The position numbers and the translations under genes are program-made. Shown piece by piece: positions 9,501-17,537 of a stretch of DNA of 64,000 nt (position 1 is the first letter of the stretch; the number at the start of each line of letters is the position of its first letter). Below the pieces are notes generated by a model. That model worked only from the letters and a program-made list of their open reading frames with translations, made no database searches and was not told the origin of the DNA. This DNA comes from Paracoccus sp. S-4012 (lineage in GTDB: Bacteria; Pseudomonadota; Alphaproteobacteria; Rhodobacterales; Rhodobacteraceae): positions 124,001 through 188,000 of the forward strand of contig NZ_WKKA01000001.1 in assembly GCF_009674885.1 (NCBI RefSeq). The letters are read 5' to 3'.

Positions 9501-10524
9501 CGCGCTCGCCTTGCCGCAGGCGCGGCCCCTCGCGGGCGGGTTGCGGCTGGCAGCTCTTGTGGCGCTGCTGCTGGCGGCGCTCTGGCTCGCCTCCAGCGTC
9601 CTCAGCGCCTATGGCGCGACGCTGGCGGCGCTGGTCTGCCTGAACGTGGCGCTGGCCGTTTCCTTGCAGCTGACCAACGGCCTGACGGGCATGTTCTCGC
9701 TCGGGCACCCGGCCTTCATGATGATCGGCGCCTATGTGGCGGCGGTGCTGGGCTATCCGGTGGCGCGGAAGTCCACGATGCTCTCGGGGCTGCCCGAGGC
9801 GCTGGCCGCGTGGCAGGCGCCGTTCGTGGTGGCGGTCGCCCTCGGCGCAGTGGCGGCGGGGGTCGCTGCCTGGCTGATCGGACTCGTGGTGCTGCGGCTG
9901 AAGGGGCATTACCTCGCCGTCGCCACGCTGGGCCTGATCGTGATCGTGCAGGGGCTGGCGCTCAACTGGCAGGGGATCACGCGTGGCGGCTCGGGACTGT
10001 CGGGCATCCCGCGAAAGACCGACATCTGGTGGTGCGCGGGGCTGATGATCGCGGTGCTGGTGATCGTCTGGCGGCTCAAGTTCTCCTCGCTCGGCCGCGC
10101 CATGATGGCCACGCGCGAGGACCAGCTCGCGGCCGAGTGCATCGGCGTCCGCACCGCGCGCGTGAAGCTGGTGGCCTTCGTCCTCGGCGCGGTGATGGCC
10201 GGGATCGTGGGGGCGCTGATGGCGCATCTGATCACGGTCGTCACGCCGCGCAGCTACGGGATCACGCTCGCGTTCAACCTCGTAGTGATGGTGGTGATCG
10301 GCGGCACCGGCTCCATCACCGGCGCGGTGATCGCCGCCGTCGCCATCACGCTCATGGGCGAGGGGCTGAAGCCGCTCGAGGAGGGGATGGGCCTGTACGG
10401 TCTGTCGCAGATGATGGTGGCGCTGGCCCTCGTGCTGGTGCTGCGCTTCCGCCCGCAGGGGCTGTTCGGCTCGGGCGAGCCGGGCTGGCTGATCCGCTTC
10501 TTCCGGCCGGAGCTTTCTCGATGA
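9481..10524 (+). CDS. livM: HAAT-type ABC transporter permease, LivM
   Basis: A 347-residue permease of the LivM family. Landmarks are LTNGLTGMFSLGHPAFMMIGAY near the N-terminus, the RLKGHYLAVATLG segment and GGTGSITGAVI toward the C-terminus, with multiple membrane segments. It partners LivH. The ATG lies inside the 3' end of livH, and the stop overlaps the start of the following cysteine hydrolase by ATGA, tying that enzyme to the transport operon. Confidence 0.93.
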   Translation: MSKNVPDALALPQARPLAGGLRLAALVALLLAALWLASSVLSAYGATLAALVCLNVALAVSLQLTNGLTGMFSLGHPAFMMIGAYVAAVLGYPVARKSTMLSGLPEALAAWQAPFVVAVALGAVAAGVAAWLIGLVVLRLKGHYLAVATLGLIVIVQGLALNWQGITRGGSGLSGIPRKTDIWWCAGLMIAVLVIVWRLKFSSLGRAMMATREDQLAAECIGVRTARVKLVAFVLGAVMAGIVGALMAHLITVVTPRSYGITLAFNLVVMVVIGGTGSITGAVIAAVAITLMGEGLKPLEEGMGLYGLSQMMVALALVLVLRFRPQGLFGSGEPGWLIRFFRPELSR

Positions 10525-11150
10525 CCAAACCTCGCCCGCAGGACGTCTTCGCCACCCGCGCCCAGCCTCTGGTCGCCGCCCGCACCGCGCTGCTGGTGAT
10601 CGACGCCCAGAACTGGGTGTTGGACGAGCCGGCCCGCCAGCCGCGGCCGGAGTTCTACGAGGACGCGCGGGGTTTCGTGATCCCCAACATCGCCCGCCTG
10701 ATCGCCGCCTGCCGCGAGCGGTGCATCGAGGTCGTCTACACGGTGATGGAGAACGAGACGCTCGACGGGCGCGACCGCTCGCTCGACTACAAGCTGTCGG
10801 ACTTCTTCATCGCCAAGGGCTCGCATAACGCCCGTGTGATCCCGGAGCTTGCGCCGGGGCCGGACGAGATGGTCATTCCGAAGACCTCGTCGTCGCTCTT
10901 CAACTCCACCAATTTCGACTACCTGATGCGGAACATCGGCATCGACACGGTGATCGTGACAGGGTTCCTGACCGATCAATGCTGCGACCACACGATCCGC
11001 GACGGGGCCGACCGCGGCTATCACATGATCTGCGTCGAGGACGGCTGCGCGACCGACACCCGCGCGCGGCACCGCGCGGCGCTCGCCGCGTTTGGAGGCT
11101 ATTGCGTGACCGAGACGACGGACAGCCTGGTCGCCCGCATGGGTCAGTAG
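10521..11150 (+). CDS. Cysteine hydrolase, isochorismatase superfamily (copy 1)
   Basis: A 209-residue isochorismatase-fold amidohydrolase. The catalytic triad of the family is visible as D28 (LLVIDAQN), K121 (VIPKTSSS) and C154 (FLTDQCCD). Enzymes of this family hydrolyse C-N bonds of small amides and ureido compounds (nicotinamide, biuret, ureidoacrylate, N-carbamoyl compounds). It is coupled by ATGA to livM, so it probably acts on the imported compound. A clear paralogue lies at 14709; both share TLDGRDRSLD and NSTN segments with triad residues offset by exactly one position. The substrate cannot be named from sequence. Its stop overlaps the convergent ligase gene by seven bases. Confidence 0.88.
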   Translation: MTKPRPQDVFATRAQPLVAARTALLVIDAQNWVLDEPARQPRPEFYEDARGFVIPNIARLIAACRERCIEVVYTVMENETLDGRDRSLDYKLSDFFIAKGSHNARVIPELAPGPDEMVIPKTSSSLFNSTNFDYLMRNIGIDTVIVTGFLTDQCCDHTIRDGADRGYHMICVEDGCATDTRARHRAALAAFGGYCVTETTDSLVARMGQ

Positions 11151-12457
11151 ACCTCGGCGTAGCGGGCGCAGAGGGCCTCGGGCGGGAGGTCCTTCAGCAG
11201 GCCGATCTCAAAGCGCTTGAAGGCGAGGAAGGCAGATTTCAGCACCGGCGTGATGATCGGCGTCAGGTCCTCGTCGGCCTCGAAGGCGTCGAGCGCGTCG
11301 GTGAGCGACAGCGGCAGGCGGCGGACGCCCCGCGCCTCGTTGTGGGCATCGTCGAAATGCTGCGGGGCGCCCTCGAACACGCGGGCTGGGTCGAGCCCTT
11401 GGTCGAGTCCCCACAGTCCGGCCGCCAGCATGGCGCCGAGGACCATGTATGGGCTCGCGGTCGCATCCGCAGCGCGATACTCGAAGTGATACTGCTTCGC
11501 GATCCGCGTCGGGTCGAACACCGGGCAGATCCGCACCCCGGCCTCGCGGTCGCGGTAGCCGAGGTTGTTATAGGCAGCGCTCCAGCGGTTCGGGGTGAGG
11601 CGGTAGTAGCTGACCGGCGAGGAGGCCGTGAGTGCCAGATAGGCCGGCATCTTCCGCAGCATGCCTTCGATGAAGCGCCCGGCGGATTCCGAGAGACCGT
11701 CGGGCCGGTCGGGATCGTGGTTCACCGGCCGCCCGGTGGCGGATTCGAACAGCGAGAAATGCACATGCACGCCGTTGCCGACCGCATCCGGGCGCAGCAG
11801 CGGGGCGAAGCTGACCCGCTGCTCGCCCAGCCGCCACGCCGTCGCGCGGGCGAGTTCGCGGACCAGCACCGCATGGTCGGCGGCGCGCACCCCGATGGCG
11901 GGGCCGACGGTCACCTCGTATTGGCTGGGCCCGTATTCGGCCATGAAGGTGTCGAGCTCGATCCCGGCCTGATCGAGCGCGGCCAGATACAGTTCGCCGA
12001 ACGGGCCGAGGCGGCGCACGGCGCCGAGCGCGTAGGGCGAGTTCGGCTGCTCGTCAGCGCCGAAATAGGCGAACTCGTGCTCGAAGGCGGCGCGGACCGA
12101 GAGGCCGTGGCGCTCGTCCAGAGCCTTCAGCACGCGGTTGAGGAAGCCGCGGGTGCAGACCTCCCAAGGGGTGCCGTCCAGATGGCAGATGTCGGCCATG
12201 ACGAAGCCCTCGACCGCGCTGCCGTCGCCGAAGTCGATCCGCGTCTCGGTCGCCGGGTCGGGGTGCATCACCAAGTCGCCGAACGGCCCCCAGGGCGATG
12301 GGGCGATCTTGCCGAAGGGCGTGATGAGCGCGTTGGTGGGCGTCCAGCCGATCCCCCGCTCCAGCCGCCGCTCGCGGTCGCGGGTGGGGTAGCCCTTGCC
12401 GCGCGTCTGCCCGCCGATGTCGCTGGTGCAGATGGTGGTGATTTCCTGACGCATCAT
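11144..12457 (-). CDS. Glutamine synthetase family ligase (gamma-glutamyl-amide ligase-like)
   Basis: A 437-residue glutamine-synthetase-fold protein. Visible landmarks are FEHEFAYF (metal-binding glutamates), NGVHVHFSLF, the arginine-containing NRWSAAYNNLGYRDREAGVR and EYRAADATASPYMV. It is shorter and clearly different from assimilatory GlnA, and resembles gamma-glutamylputrescine or gamma-glutamylanilide synthetase-like ligases that join glutamate to an amine with ATP. The ATG at 12457 overlaps the stop of the upstream RpiR regulator (ATGA). The neighbours (amidases, HAAT transporter) suggest assimilation of an amine or of released ammonia. The specific amine is unknown. Confidence 0.87.
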   Translation of the reverse strand: MMRQEITTICTSDIGGQTRGKGYPTRDRERRLERGIGWTPTNALITPFGKIAPSPWGPFGDLVMHPDPATETRIDFGDGSAVEGFVMADICHLDGTPWEVCTRGFLNRVLKALDERHGLSVRAAFEHEFAYFGADEQPNSPYALGAVRRLGPFGELYLAALDQAGIELDTFMAEYGPSQYEVTVGPAIGVRAADHAVLVRELARATAWRLGEQRVSFAPLLRPDAVGNGVHVHFSLFESATGRPVNHDPDRPDGLSESAGRFIEGMLRKMPAYLALTASSPVSYYRLTPNRWSAAYNNLGYRDREAGVRICPVFDPTRIAKQYHFEYRAADATASPYMVLGAMLAAGLWGLDQGLDPARVFEGAPQHFDDAHNEARGVRRLPLSLTDALDAFEADEDLTPIITPVLKSAFLAFKRFEIGLLKDLPPEALCARYAEVY

Positions 12458-13353
12458 TGGCCGGTCCCTGTCCTTGTCTTGTCTGCCGCGAGCCGCGCCT
12501 GCGCGTCGCGCAGAGCCTCCAGCCGCGCCATCCGCTCGCGCCCCTCGCTTCCGCTGGCATGGGCAACCGCGCCCAGCAGCGCATCCGCCACTGCCATCGC
12601 CCCGGTCATCACGTCGAAGATCGAGGGCGAGGCGATCGGGAAGGTCAGCACATGGTCCGCAACCCGTGCGGCGGGCGAGAGCCACGGGTCGGTCAGCACC
12701 ACCACCTTCGCCTTCTGCGCGGCGGCGAGGCGGGCGAAATCCACGACGTCATCCTGATAGCGGCGCACGTCGAAGACGCAGAGGACCGAGGCGCGTCCGA
12801 TCCCTAGTAGGTGCTGCGGATGCTTCTGCGCGTCCGGGTCCACTGCCCGCACCCGCGGCCGCACCGAGGCCAGCAGGTCAGCGAAATAATGCGCCACGCG
12901 CCCGGAGTAGCGGCCGCCGATGACGTGCAGGTCGCGCTTCGGATCGGCCAGCAGCGCCGTGACGGCGCGAAAGGCGGCGCGGTCCATGCCCGTCCGCAAT
13001 TCCTCCATGTCGCGGGCGAGCCGCGCGAAATAGGCGTCGAGGAAGTCCGTGCCCGCGCCCTCGCTCCGCTCGAGCCGGATCAGCGGCGATTGCAGCCGGA
13101 TCTCCAGCTGGGTCTTCAGCGCCGCCTGGAACTGCGCGTAACCCGCGAAGCCAAGGCGGCGGACCAGACGCAGCACGGTCGCGGTGCTGACCCCGCTCGC
13201 CTCCGCCAGTTCCGCCACGGTGCCAAGGCCGGAGATAGGGAAGTTCGCGGCGAGGTGCCGAGCGGCGCGAAGCTCGCGCGCGCTCAGGGACGACGCAATG
13301 TCCTGCAACCGCGCCTGAAGGTCGCCCGCCGCCTCTGCCTCTACCTGCGCCAC
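12454..13353 (-). CDS. MurR/RpiR family transcriptional regulator
   Basis: A 299-residue regulator with an N-terminal RpiR helix-turn-helix (about residues 30-75, including VAELAEASGVSTATVLRLVRR) and a C-terminal SIS domain (DLHVIGGRYSGRVAHYF). SIS domains usually sense phosphosugars, but RpiR proteins also control amino-acid and amide genes. The GTG at 13353 is chosen because it follows cagggagcggg with good spacing and gives normal family length. An upstream extension to 13503 would overlap the divergent binding-protein gene. It is co-transcribed with the ligase and faces the binding protein, so it likely controls both directions. Confidence 0.88.
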   Translation of the reverse strand: MAQVEAEAAGDLQARLQDIASSLSARELRAARHLAANFPISGLGTVAELAEASGVSTATVLRLVRRLGFAGYAQFQAALKTQLEIRLQSPLIRLERSEGAGTDFLDAYFARLARDMEELRTGMDRAAFRAVTALLADPKRDLHVIGGRYSGRVAHYFADLLASVRPRVRAVDPDAQKHPQHLLGIGRASVLCVFDVRRYQDDVVDFARLAAAQKAKVVVLTDPWLSPAARVADHVLTFPIASPSIFDVMTGAMAVADALLGAVAHASGSEGRERMARLEALRDAQARLAADKTRTGTGQ

Positions 13354-13407
13354 GCCCGCTCCCTGCCACCAGCCTGTATCGAAACAGACAAAGCCGCCGC
13401 GTTCCAC

Positions 13408-13423
13408 CGAAATGTATGTTTCG
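13408..13423. promoter_or_regulatory. Imperfect palindrome, candidate RpiR operator in the divergent intergenic region
   Basis: The 16 bases cgaaatgtatgtttcg have matching outer arms (cgaaa/tttcg; six of eight paired positions agree). They sit between the RpiR gene and the binding-protein gene, directly before a ttgaca at 13425-13430 that could be a -35 element. No convincing -10 follows. RpiR operators are often palindromes with gaaa/tttc arms, so this is a plausible site, not a demonstrated one. Confidence 0.4.
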
Positions 13424-13496
13424 TTTGACAGGCCGAAGCGGCTGCTGACACACTCCCGGCCAAGGTCGCCCGACGACCGGCAGGGGGAGAAGCACC

Positions 13497-14645
13497 ATGA
13501 CAAGACTGTTCGGCGCGACGACGGCCATCGGCCTCGTCCTCGCCTCAGGCGCGATGGCGCAGGAGGCGATCAAGCTCGGCGCGCTCTACAACCTCACGGG
13601 CGGCATGTCCTCGCTCGACGGCCCCTCGCTCGCGGGCGCGCAACTCGCGGCCAAGCAGATCAACGAGGCTGGCGGGCTGCTCGACGGCCGCCAGATCGAG
13701 ATCATCGCGCCGGACGGCAAGACCGACCAGCAGGAGACCGCGATCAACGCCCAGCGGGTGCTGTCCGAAGGCGTCGCCGCGGGCTTCGGCCAGTCCGACA
13801 CCACCTTCGTGATGGCCGGCGCGCCGCTCTTCCAGGAGGCGGGTATCCCGTTCCTGACCTCGGGCGCCACGCACCCGGAACTGCCCGCCTGGGTCGGCGA
13901 CCACATGTTCATGACCGCCTTCGGCGACGACGACCAGTCCTTTGCCATCGCCGACTATGCGATGGACACGCTGGGCCACGACAGCTTCGCTGTCTGGACC
14001 GACCAGTCGATGGACTTCACCAAGGCGCTGTCGCAGTTCTTCAAGCAGCGGGTCGAGGAGAAGGGCGGCACCATCACCGCCGAAGACAGCTTCATGATCG
14101 GCGACACCGACTTCTCGGCCCAGATCGCGCGGCTCGCGGCGCTGGACCCGGCGCCGGATGCGGTCTTCATCTCGGCCATCCCGGCCGAGGCGGGGCTGAC
14201 CGTCAAGCAGATCCGCGAGGCCGGCATCGAGATGCCGATCATCTCGGGCGACGGCTTTGACACGCGGCTAATCTCAACCATGCCGGGGCCGGAGCTGGCC
14301 AATGACGTGTGGTTCTCGACCCACACCTATCTGGCCGACGACCGGCCCGAGGTGGCGCAGTTCATCGAGGACTATACCGCCGAATACGGCCACCCGCCGG
14401 AAAACAGCTTCGCGCCGCTGGGCTATGACGCGGTGAAGCTGCTGGCGGACGCGATCACCCGCGCCGGTTCGGCCGAGCCGGAAGCGATCCGCGACGCGCT
14501 GGCCGAAACGCGGGACTTCCCGGCTGTGACGGGGACGATCAGCTACACGCGCGAGAGCATGGTGCCGCCGAAGCCGATCTCGATCGTCGAGATGCAGGGC
14601 GGCGCGTTCAGCGTCGAGGAGATCTGGCGTCCCGAAGGCCAGTGA
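13497..14645 (+). CDS. HAAT-type ABC transporter substrate-binding protein (LivJ/UrtA/FmdD-like)
   Basis: A 382-residue periplasmic binding protein. The signal peptide is residues 1 to about 21, ending GAMAQEA. The mature part begins IKLGALYNLTGGMSS with the family pattern of two Rossmann-like lobes. A strong ribosome site (gggggaga) precedes the ATG. It is probably the binding protein of the livGFHM complex, which lacks one of its own; the two are separated by the convergent ligase/RpiR operon. The ligand is unknown, but two cysteine hydrolases flank the system, so an amide or ureide is a reasonable guess. Confidence 0.9.
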   Translation: MTRLFGATTAIGLVLASGAMAQEAIKLGALYNLTGGMSSLDGPSLAGAQLAAKQINEAGGLLDGRQIEIIAPDGKTDQQETAINAQRVLSEGVAAGFGQSDTTFVMAGAPLFQEAGIPFLTSGATHPELPAWVGDHMFMTAFGDDDQSFAIADYAMDTLGHDSFAVWTDQSMDFTKALSQFFKQRVEEKGGTITAEDSFMIGDTDFSAQIARLAALDPAPDAVFISAIPAEAGLTVKQIREAGIEMPIISGDGFDTRLISTMPGPELANDVWFSTHTYLADDRPEVAQFIEDYTAEYGHPPENSFAPLGYDAVKLLADAITRAGSAEPEAIRDALAETRDFPAVTGTISYTRESMVPPKPISIVEMQGGAFSVEEIWRPEGQ

Positions 14646-14662
14646 ACCAGATGAAAGGCGGT

Positions 14663-14689
14663 GCGGCCGGCCCCTCCCAGGCCGGTCGC
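14663..14689 (+). other. GC-rich stem-loop between the binding-protein and hydrolase genes
   Basis: Arms gcggccggcc (14663-14672) and ggccggtcgc (14680-14689) form a ten-pair stem with one G-U pair and a seven-base loop. No run of T follows, so it is not a standard intrinsic terminator. Stem-loops after abundant binding-protein genes commonly protect upstream mRNA or lower downstream expression, which fits its position. Confidence 0.5.
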
Positions 14690-14708
14690 TTGCATGATGG
14701 AGGCATGA

Positions 14709-15341
14709 ATGACCGCTGCCGGAACCACTCTGGCGCATTACACCGGCCGCGACCGCAAGCTGGACCCGCGGCGCACCGCGGTCCTGATCGTGGACGCCCA
14801 GAACGCCGAGGTGTCGCCCGAGGTCGAGGCGCAGCACCCGGATTTCGTCCGCGAACTCCGCCAGAACGCGTTGCCCGCCATGCAGCGCCTGCTGGCAGGC
14901 GCCCGGGCGGCGGGGGTCGAGGTCGTTTATACGGTGATCGAGTCGCTGACGCTCGACGGCCGCGACCGCTCGCTCGACCACAAGCTGTCGAACATGCACA
15001 TTCCCAAGGGCTCGCCGCTCGCGCGAGTGATCGACGCGGTGGCGCCGGCGGGCGACGAGATCGTGGTGCCGAAGACCTCCTCGGGCGTCTTCAACTCGAC
15101 CAACATGGATTACCTGCTCCGCAATCTCGGGGCCGAGAACGTGATCGTCGCCGGGTTCCTGACCGATCAATGCGTGGACATGGCGGTGCGCGACGGGGCC
15201 GATCGCGGCTTCTACATGGTCTGCGCCCATGACGCCTGCGCCAGCTACACGCCCGAGCGTCACGCGGGCGCGCTGAAAGCGTTCGGCGGCTACTGCCGCT
15301 TGCAGACGGTGGACGAGGTGCTGGCCGACATCGTGGTCTGA
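14709..15341 (+). CDS. Cysteine hydrolase, isochorismatase superfamily (copy 2)
   Basis: A 210-residue paralogue of the hydrolase at 10521. Its triad is D29 (LIVDAQN), K122 (VVPKTSSG) and C155 (LTDQCVD). The start at 14709 follows atggaggc with good spacing. It lies 63 bases after the binding-protein gene on the same strand and probably belongs to that transcript. Sharing long conserved stretches such as YTVIESLTLDGRDRSLD with copy 1, it likely acts on the same or a sequential substrate of the same pathway. Whether one copy performs amide hydrolysis and the other a later carbamoyl hydrolysis cannot be told from sequence. Confidence 0.88.
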   Translation: MTAAGTTLAHYTGRDRKLDPRRTAVLIVDAQNAEVSPEVEAQHPDFVRELRQNALPAMQRLLAGARAAGVEVVYTVIESLTLDGRDRSLDHKLSNMHIPKGSPLARVIDAVAPAGDEIVVPKTSSGVFNSTNMDYLLRNLGAENVIVAGFLTDQCVDMAVRDGADRGFYMVCAHDACASYTPERHAGALKAFGGYCRLQTVDEVLADIVV

Positions 15342-15499
15342 ACGCCGGGTGCTCGCCGCGAGCGTCGCCGTGCCGCGCCCCCGCGTTGACTCACGACCGT
15401 CCTCGCCGCTACACCCGTGACAAGGCCGCGGATGCGCCTTGGTTGATCGATGCCCGGTTCGGGCTGCCCAGGTTCCGACATCCTGCAAGCGGAGAGCGC

Positions 15500-15961
15500 G
15501 TGGCCGTTCCGTCCCCTGTTGCCCTTGCTGCCGACCCGTCGGCGGCCACCTCGCCGGGCATCTTCGCCGCCCTGCGGCTGCTGCCGGGCGCGGATCTGAT
15601 CGCGGGCCTGCGCGCGTTGCAGCGGCGGGCGGATGCCCCGGCCATGGCGGTGGTCGCCTGCGCGGGCAGCCTGACGCGGGTGCTGATCCGCCATGCCGAT
15701 GCCGCCGAAGGCACGCTCTACGAGGGCCGGTTCGAGATCACTTCGCTCTCCGGCACCATCGACCCGCGCCACCAGCATCTGCACATCGCCATCGCCGACC
15801 CCGAGGGCCGTGTCTTCGGCGGCCACTTGCTGCCCGGCTCGCAGGTCCGCACCACGGCCGAGATCGTGGCCCTGATCCTGCCCGGCCTGCGCTTCGGCCG
15901 GGCGCCCTGTCCGCGCTCCGGCTACGACGAACTGACCATCGCCGCAGAGGAGGCCCCATGA
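15500..15961 (+). CDS. PPC/DUF296 domain-containing protein of unknown function
   Basis: About 153 residues, mostly one PPC (plants and prokaryotes conserved, DUF296) domain: ALRLLPGADLIAGLRAL, VVACAGSLTRVLIRH, LHIAIADPEGRVFGGHLLPG and VRTTAEIVAL. Bacterial members are cytoplasmic trimers of unknown role, sometimes annotated as DNA-binding by analogy to plant AHL proteins. The GTG at 15500 is preferred because ggag precedes it and the domain starts soon after; a TTG at 15386 would add 38 residues without a ribosome site. The stop overlaps fccA by ATGA, so it is coupled to the sulfur operon. A second, tandem-PPC protein lies at 31690. Confidence 0.78.
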   Translation: MAVPSPVALAADPSAATSPGIFAALRLLPGADLIAGLRALQRRADAPAMAVVACAGSLTRVLIRHADAAEGTLYEGRFEITSLSGTIDPRHQHLHIAIADPEGRVFGGHLLPGSQVRTTAEIVALILPGLRFGRAPCPRSGYDELTIAAEEAP

Positions 15962-16263
15962 TCCGCCTAGCTGTCCCGCTCGCCCTTGCGGCGGGCCTCG
16001 CCCCCGCCCAGGCGCAGGAGATCGATCCCGCAGACCTCGCCGTGATGGCCGGGCCTTGCGCCAACTGCCACGGGCCGGACGGGCGCTCGCCGGGCGCGAT
16101 CCCCTCGATCGCGGGGCTGCCGGAGGGCGAGGCGGCGGCGAAGATGCTGGCCTTCCGGGCCGATGAGGACCCGAAGGCGACCATCATGCCGCGGCTGATG
16201 AAGGGCTATGGCGAGGCCGAAATCCGGGCGCTTGCCCGCTGGTTCGCGGAGGTGGGGCAATGA
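15958..16263 (+). CDS. fccA: Periplasmic mono-haem cytochrome c, FccA-like subunit of sulfide dehydrogenase
   Basis: A 101-residue protein with a signal peptide ending AQAQEI (about residue 20), one CANCH haem site (residues 34-38) and a downstream IMPRLM that can supply the distal methionine. Class I cytochromes of this size immediately before fccB are the electron-accepting subunit of flavocytochrome c sulfide dehydrogenase. Diheme FccA of purple sulfur bacteria is larger, so this is a monohaem version, like SoxE-type partners. Start and stop overlap its neighbours by ATGA, giving tight coupling. Confidence 0.86.
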   Translation: MIRLAVPLALAAGLAPAQAQEIDPADLAVMAGPCANCHGPDGRSPGAIPSIAGLPEGEAAAKMLAFRADEDPKATIMPRLMKGYGEAEIRALARWFAEVGQ

Positions 16264-17537
16264 TCGCGCGGCGCAGCGTTCTCAAGGGCATCGGCGTGGG
16301 CATGGGCGCGCTTGCGCTGCCGTCGCTCGCGCGCGGACAGGCGGCGGCGCATGTGGTGGTCGTCGGCGGCGGCTTCGGCGGCGCGACGGCGGCCCGCTAC
16401 CTGCGGCGCGGGAACCCCGATCTGCGCGTCACGCTGGTCGAGGCGGACGAGCGGTTCGTGACCTGCCCGTTCTCGAACCTCTATCTCGGGGGCCTTCGCG
16501 ACCTCGACAGCATCACCCACGGCTATGACGATCTCCGCGCCGCCGGGGTCGAGGTGGTCCATGCGCGGGCCGAGGGGGTGGATGCGGCCGCCCGCACGGT
16601 CACGCTCTCGGACGGCTCGCAGCTCGCCTGGGACCGGCTGGTCCTCTCGCCCGGCATCGACATCCGCTGGGGGGCGCTCGCCGGCTATGACGAGGCCGCG
16701 GCCGCGCTGGCGCCCCATGCCTGGAAGGCCGGGCCGCAGACGCAGCTTCTGCACGACCAGCTGCGCGCGATGGAGGATGGCGGCACCTTCGTCATGGTCC
16801 TGCCGGAGGGCCCGTTCCGCTGCCCGCCGGGCCCCTACGAGCGCGCCAGCATGGTCGCGCATTACTTCACGACCGAGAAGCCGCGCTCCAAGATCCTGAT
16901 CCTCGATTCGCAGGAGCGCTTCTCCAAGCAGCCGCTGTTCCAGCAGGGCTGGGAGGCGCTCTATCCCGGCATGATCGAGTGGGTGAGCCAGTCCGATGAC
17001 GGGCTGGTGGTCGAGGTCGACGCCGCCGCGCGCGAGGCCGTCACCGGCTTCGGCGAGCGCCACAAGGCGGATGTGCTGAACGTCATCCCGCCGCAGAAGG
17101 CCGGGGCGATCGCCGAGGCAGCGGGCGTCACCGACGAGACCGGCTGGGTGCCGGTCCGCGGCGACCGGTTCGAGTCGGCGCTCGTGCCGGGCATCTACGT
17201 CCTCGGCGACGCGACCATCGCCAACCCGATGCCGAAGTCCGGCTTCAGCGCCAACACCCAGGGCAAGGTCGCCGCGGCCGCGATCATCGCCGAGCTTGCC
17301 GGGCGCGAGCCGCCGACCGCGAGCTTCGCCAACACCTGCTACAGCCTGATCGGTCCCGGCTACGGCATCTCGGTCGCGGGCGTCTATGCCGCGGACGGCG
17401 GGACCGTGATCGAGATCGAAGGGTCCGGCGGCGTCAGCCCGCTCGAGGTGGGGCCAGAGTTCCGGCGGGCCGAGGCCGAGTATGGCGCCGGCTGGTATGC
17501 CTCGATCTGCGCCGACATCTGGGGCACCAGGGCGTGA
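16260..17537 (+). CDS. fccB: Flavocytochrome c sulfide dehydrogenase flavoprotein subunit FccB (SoxF-like)
   Basis: A 425-residue FAD protein with a twin-arginine signal (ARRSVLKG) and the dinucleotide motif VVVVGGGFGGATAARYL. Conserved cysteines match FccB biochemistry. C69 in VTCPFSN corresponds to the cysteine that binds FAD covalently in Allochromatium FccB. C188 (FRCPPGP) and C360 (NTCYSL) correspond to the redox-active disulfide that attacks sulfide. It oxidises sulfide to sulfur or polysulfide in the periplasm and passes electrons to FccA, encoded just upstream with an ATGA overlap. All key residues are present, so it should be functional. Confidence 0.93.
   Translation: MIARRSVLKGIGVGMGALALPSLARGQAAAHVVVVGGGFGGATAARYLRRGNPDLRVTLVEADERFVTCPFSNLYLGGLRDLDSITHGYDDLRAAGVEVVHARAEGVDAAARTVTLSDGSQLAWDRLVLSPGIDIRWGALAGYDEAAAALAPHAWKAGPQTQLLHDQLRAMEDGGTFVMVLPEGPFRCPPGPYERASMVAHYFTTEKPRSKILILDSQERFSKQPLFQQGWEALYPGMIEWVSQSDDGLVVEVDAAAREAVTGFGERHKADVLNVIPPQKAGAIAEAAGVTDETGWVPVRGDRFESALVPGIYVLGDATIANPMPKSGFSANTQGKVAAAAIIAELAGREPPTASFANTCYSLIGPGYGISVAGVYAADGGTVIEIEGSGGVSPLEVGPEFRRAEAEYGAGWYASICADIWGTRA

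Noticed and set aside
10521..11150. Naming the cysteine hydrolases as RutB, biuret hydrolase or nicotinamidase
   Set aside because: The triad only defines the superfamily; flanking sequence did not match remembered members well enough to name a substrate.
13354..13503. Fifty-residue N-terminal extension of the RpiR regulator
   Set aside because: It would cover the operator region and reach into the binding-protein start; the GTG at 13353 has a ribosome site and gives normal length.
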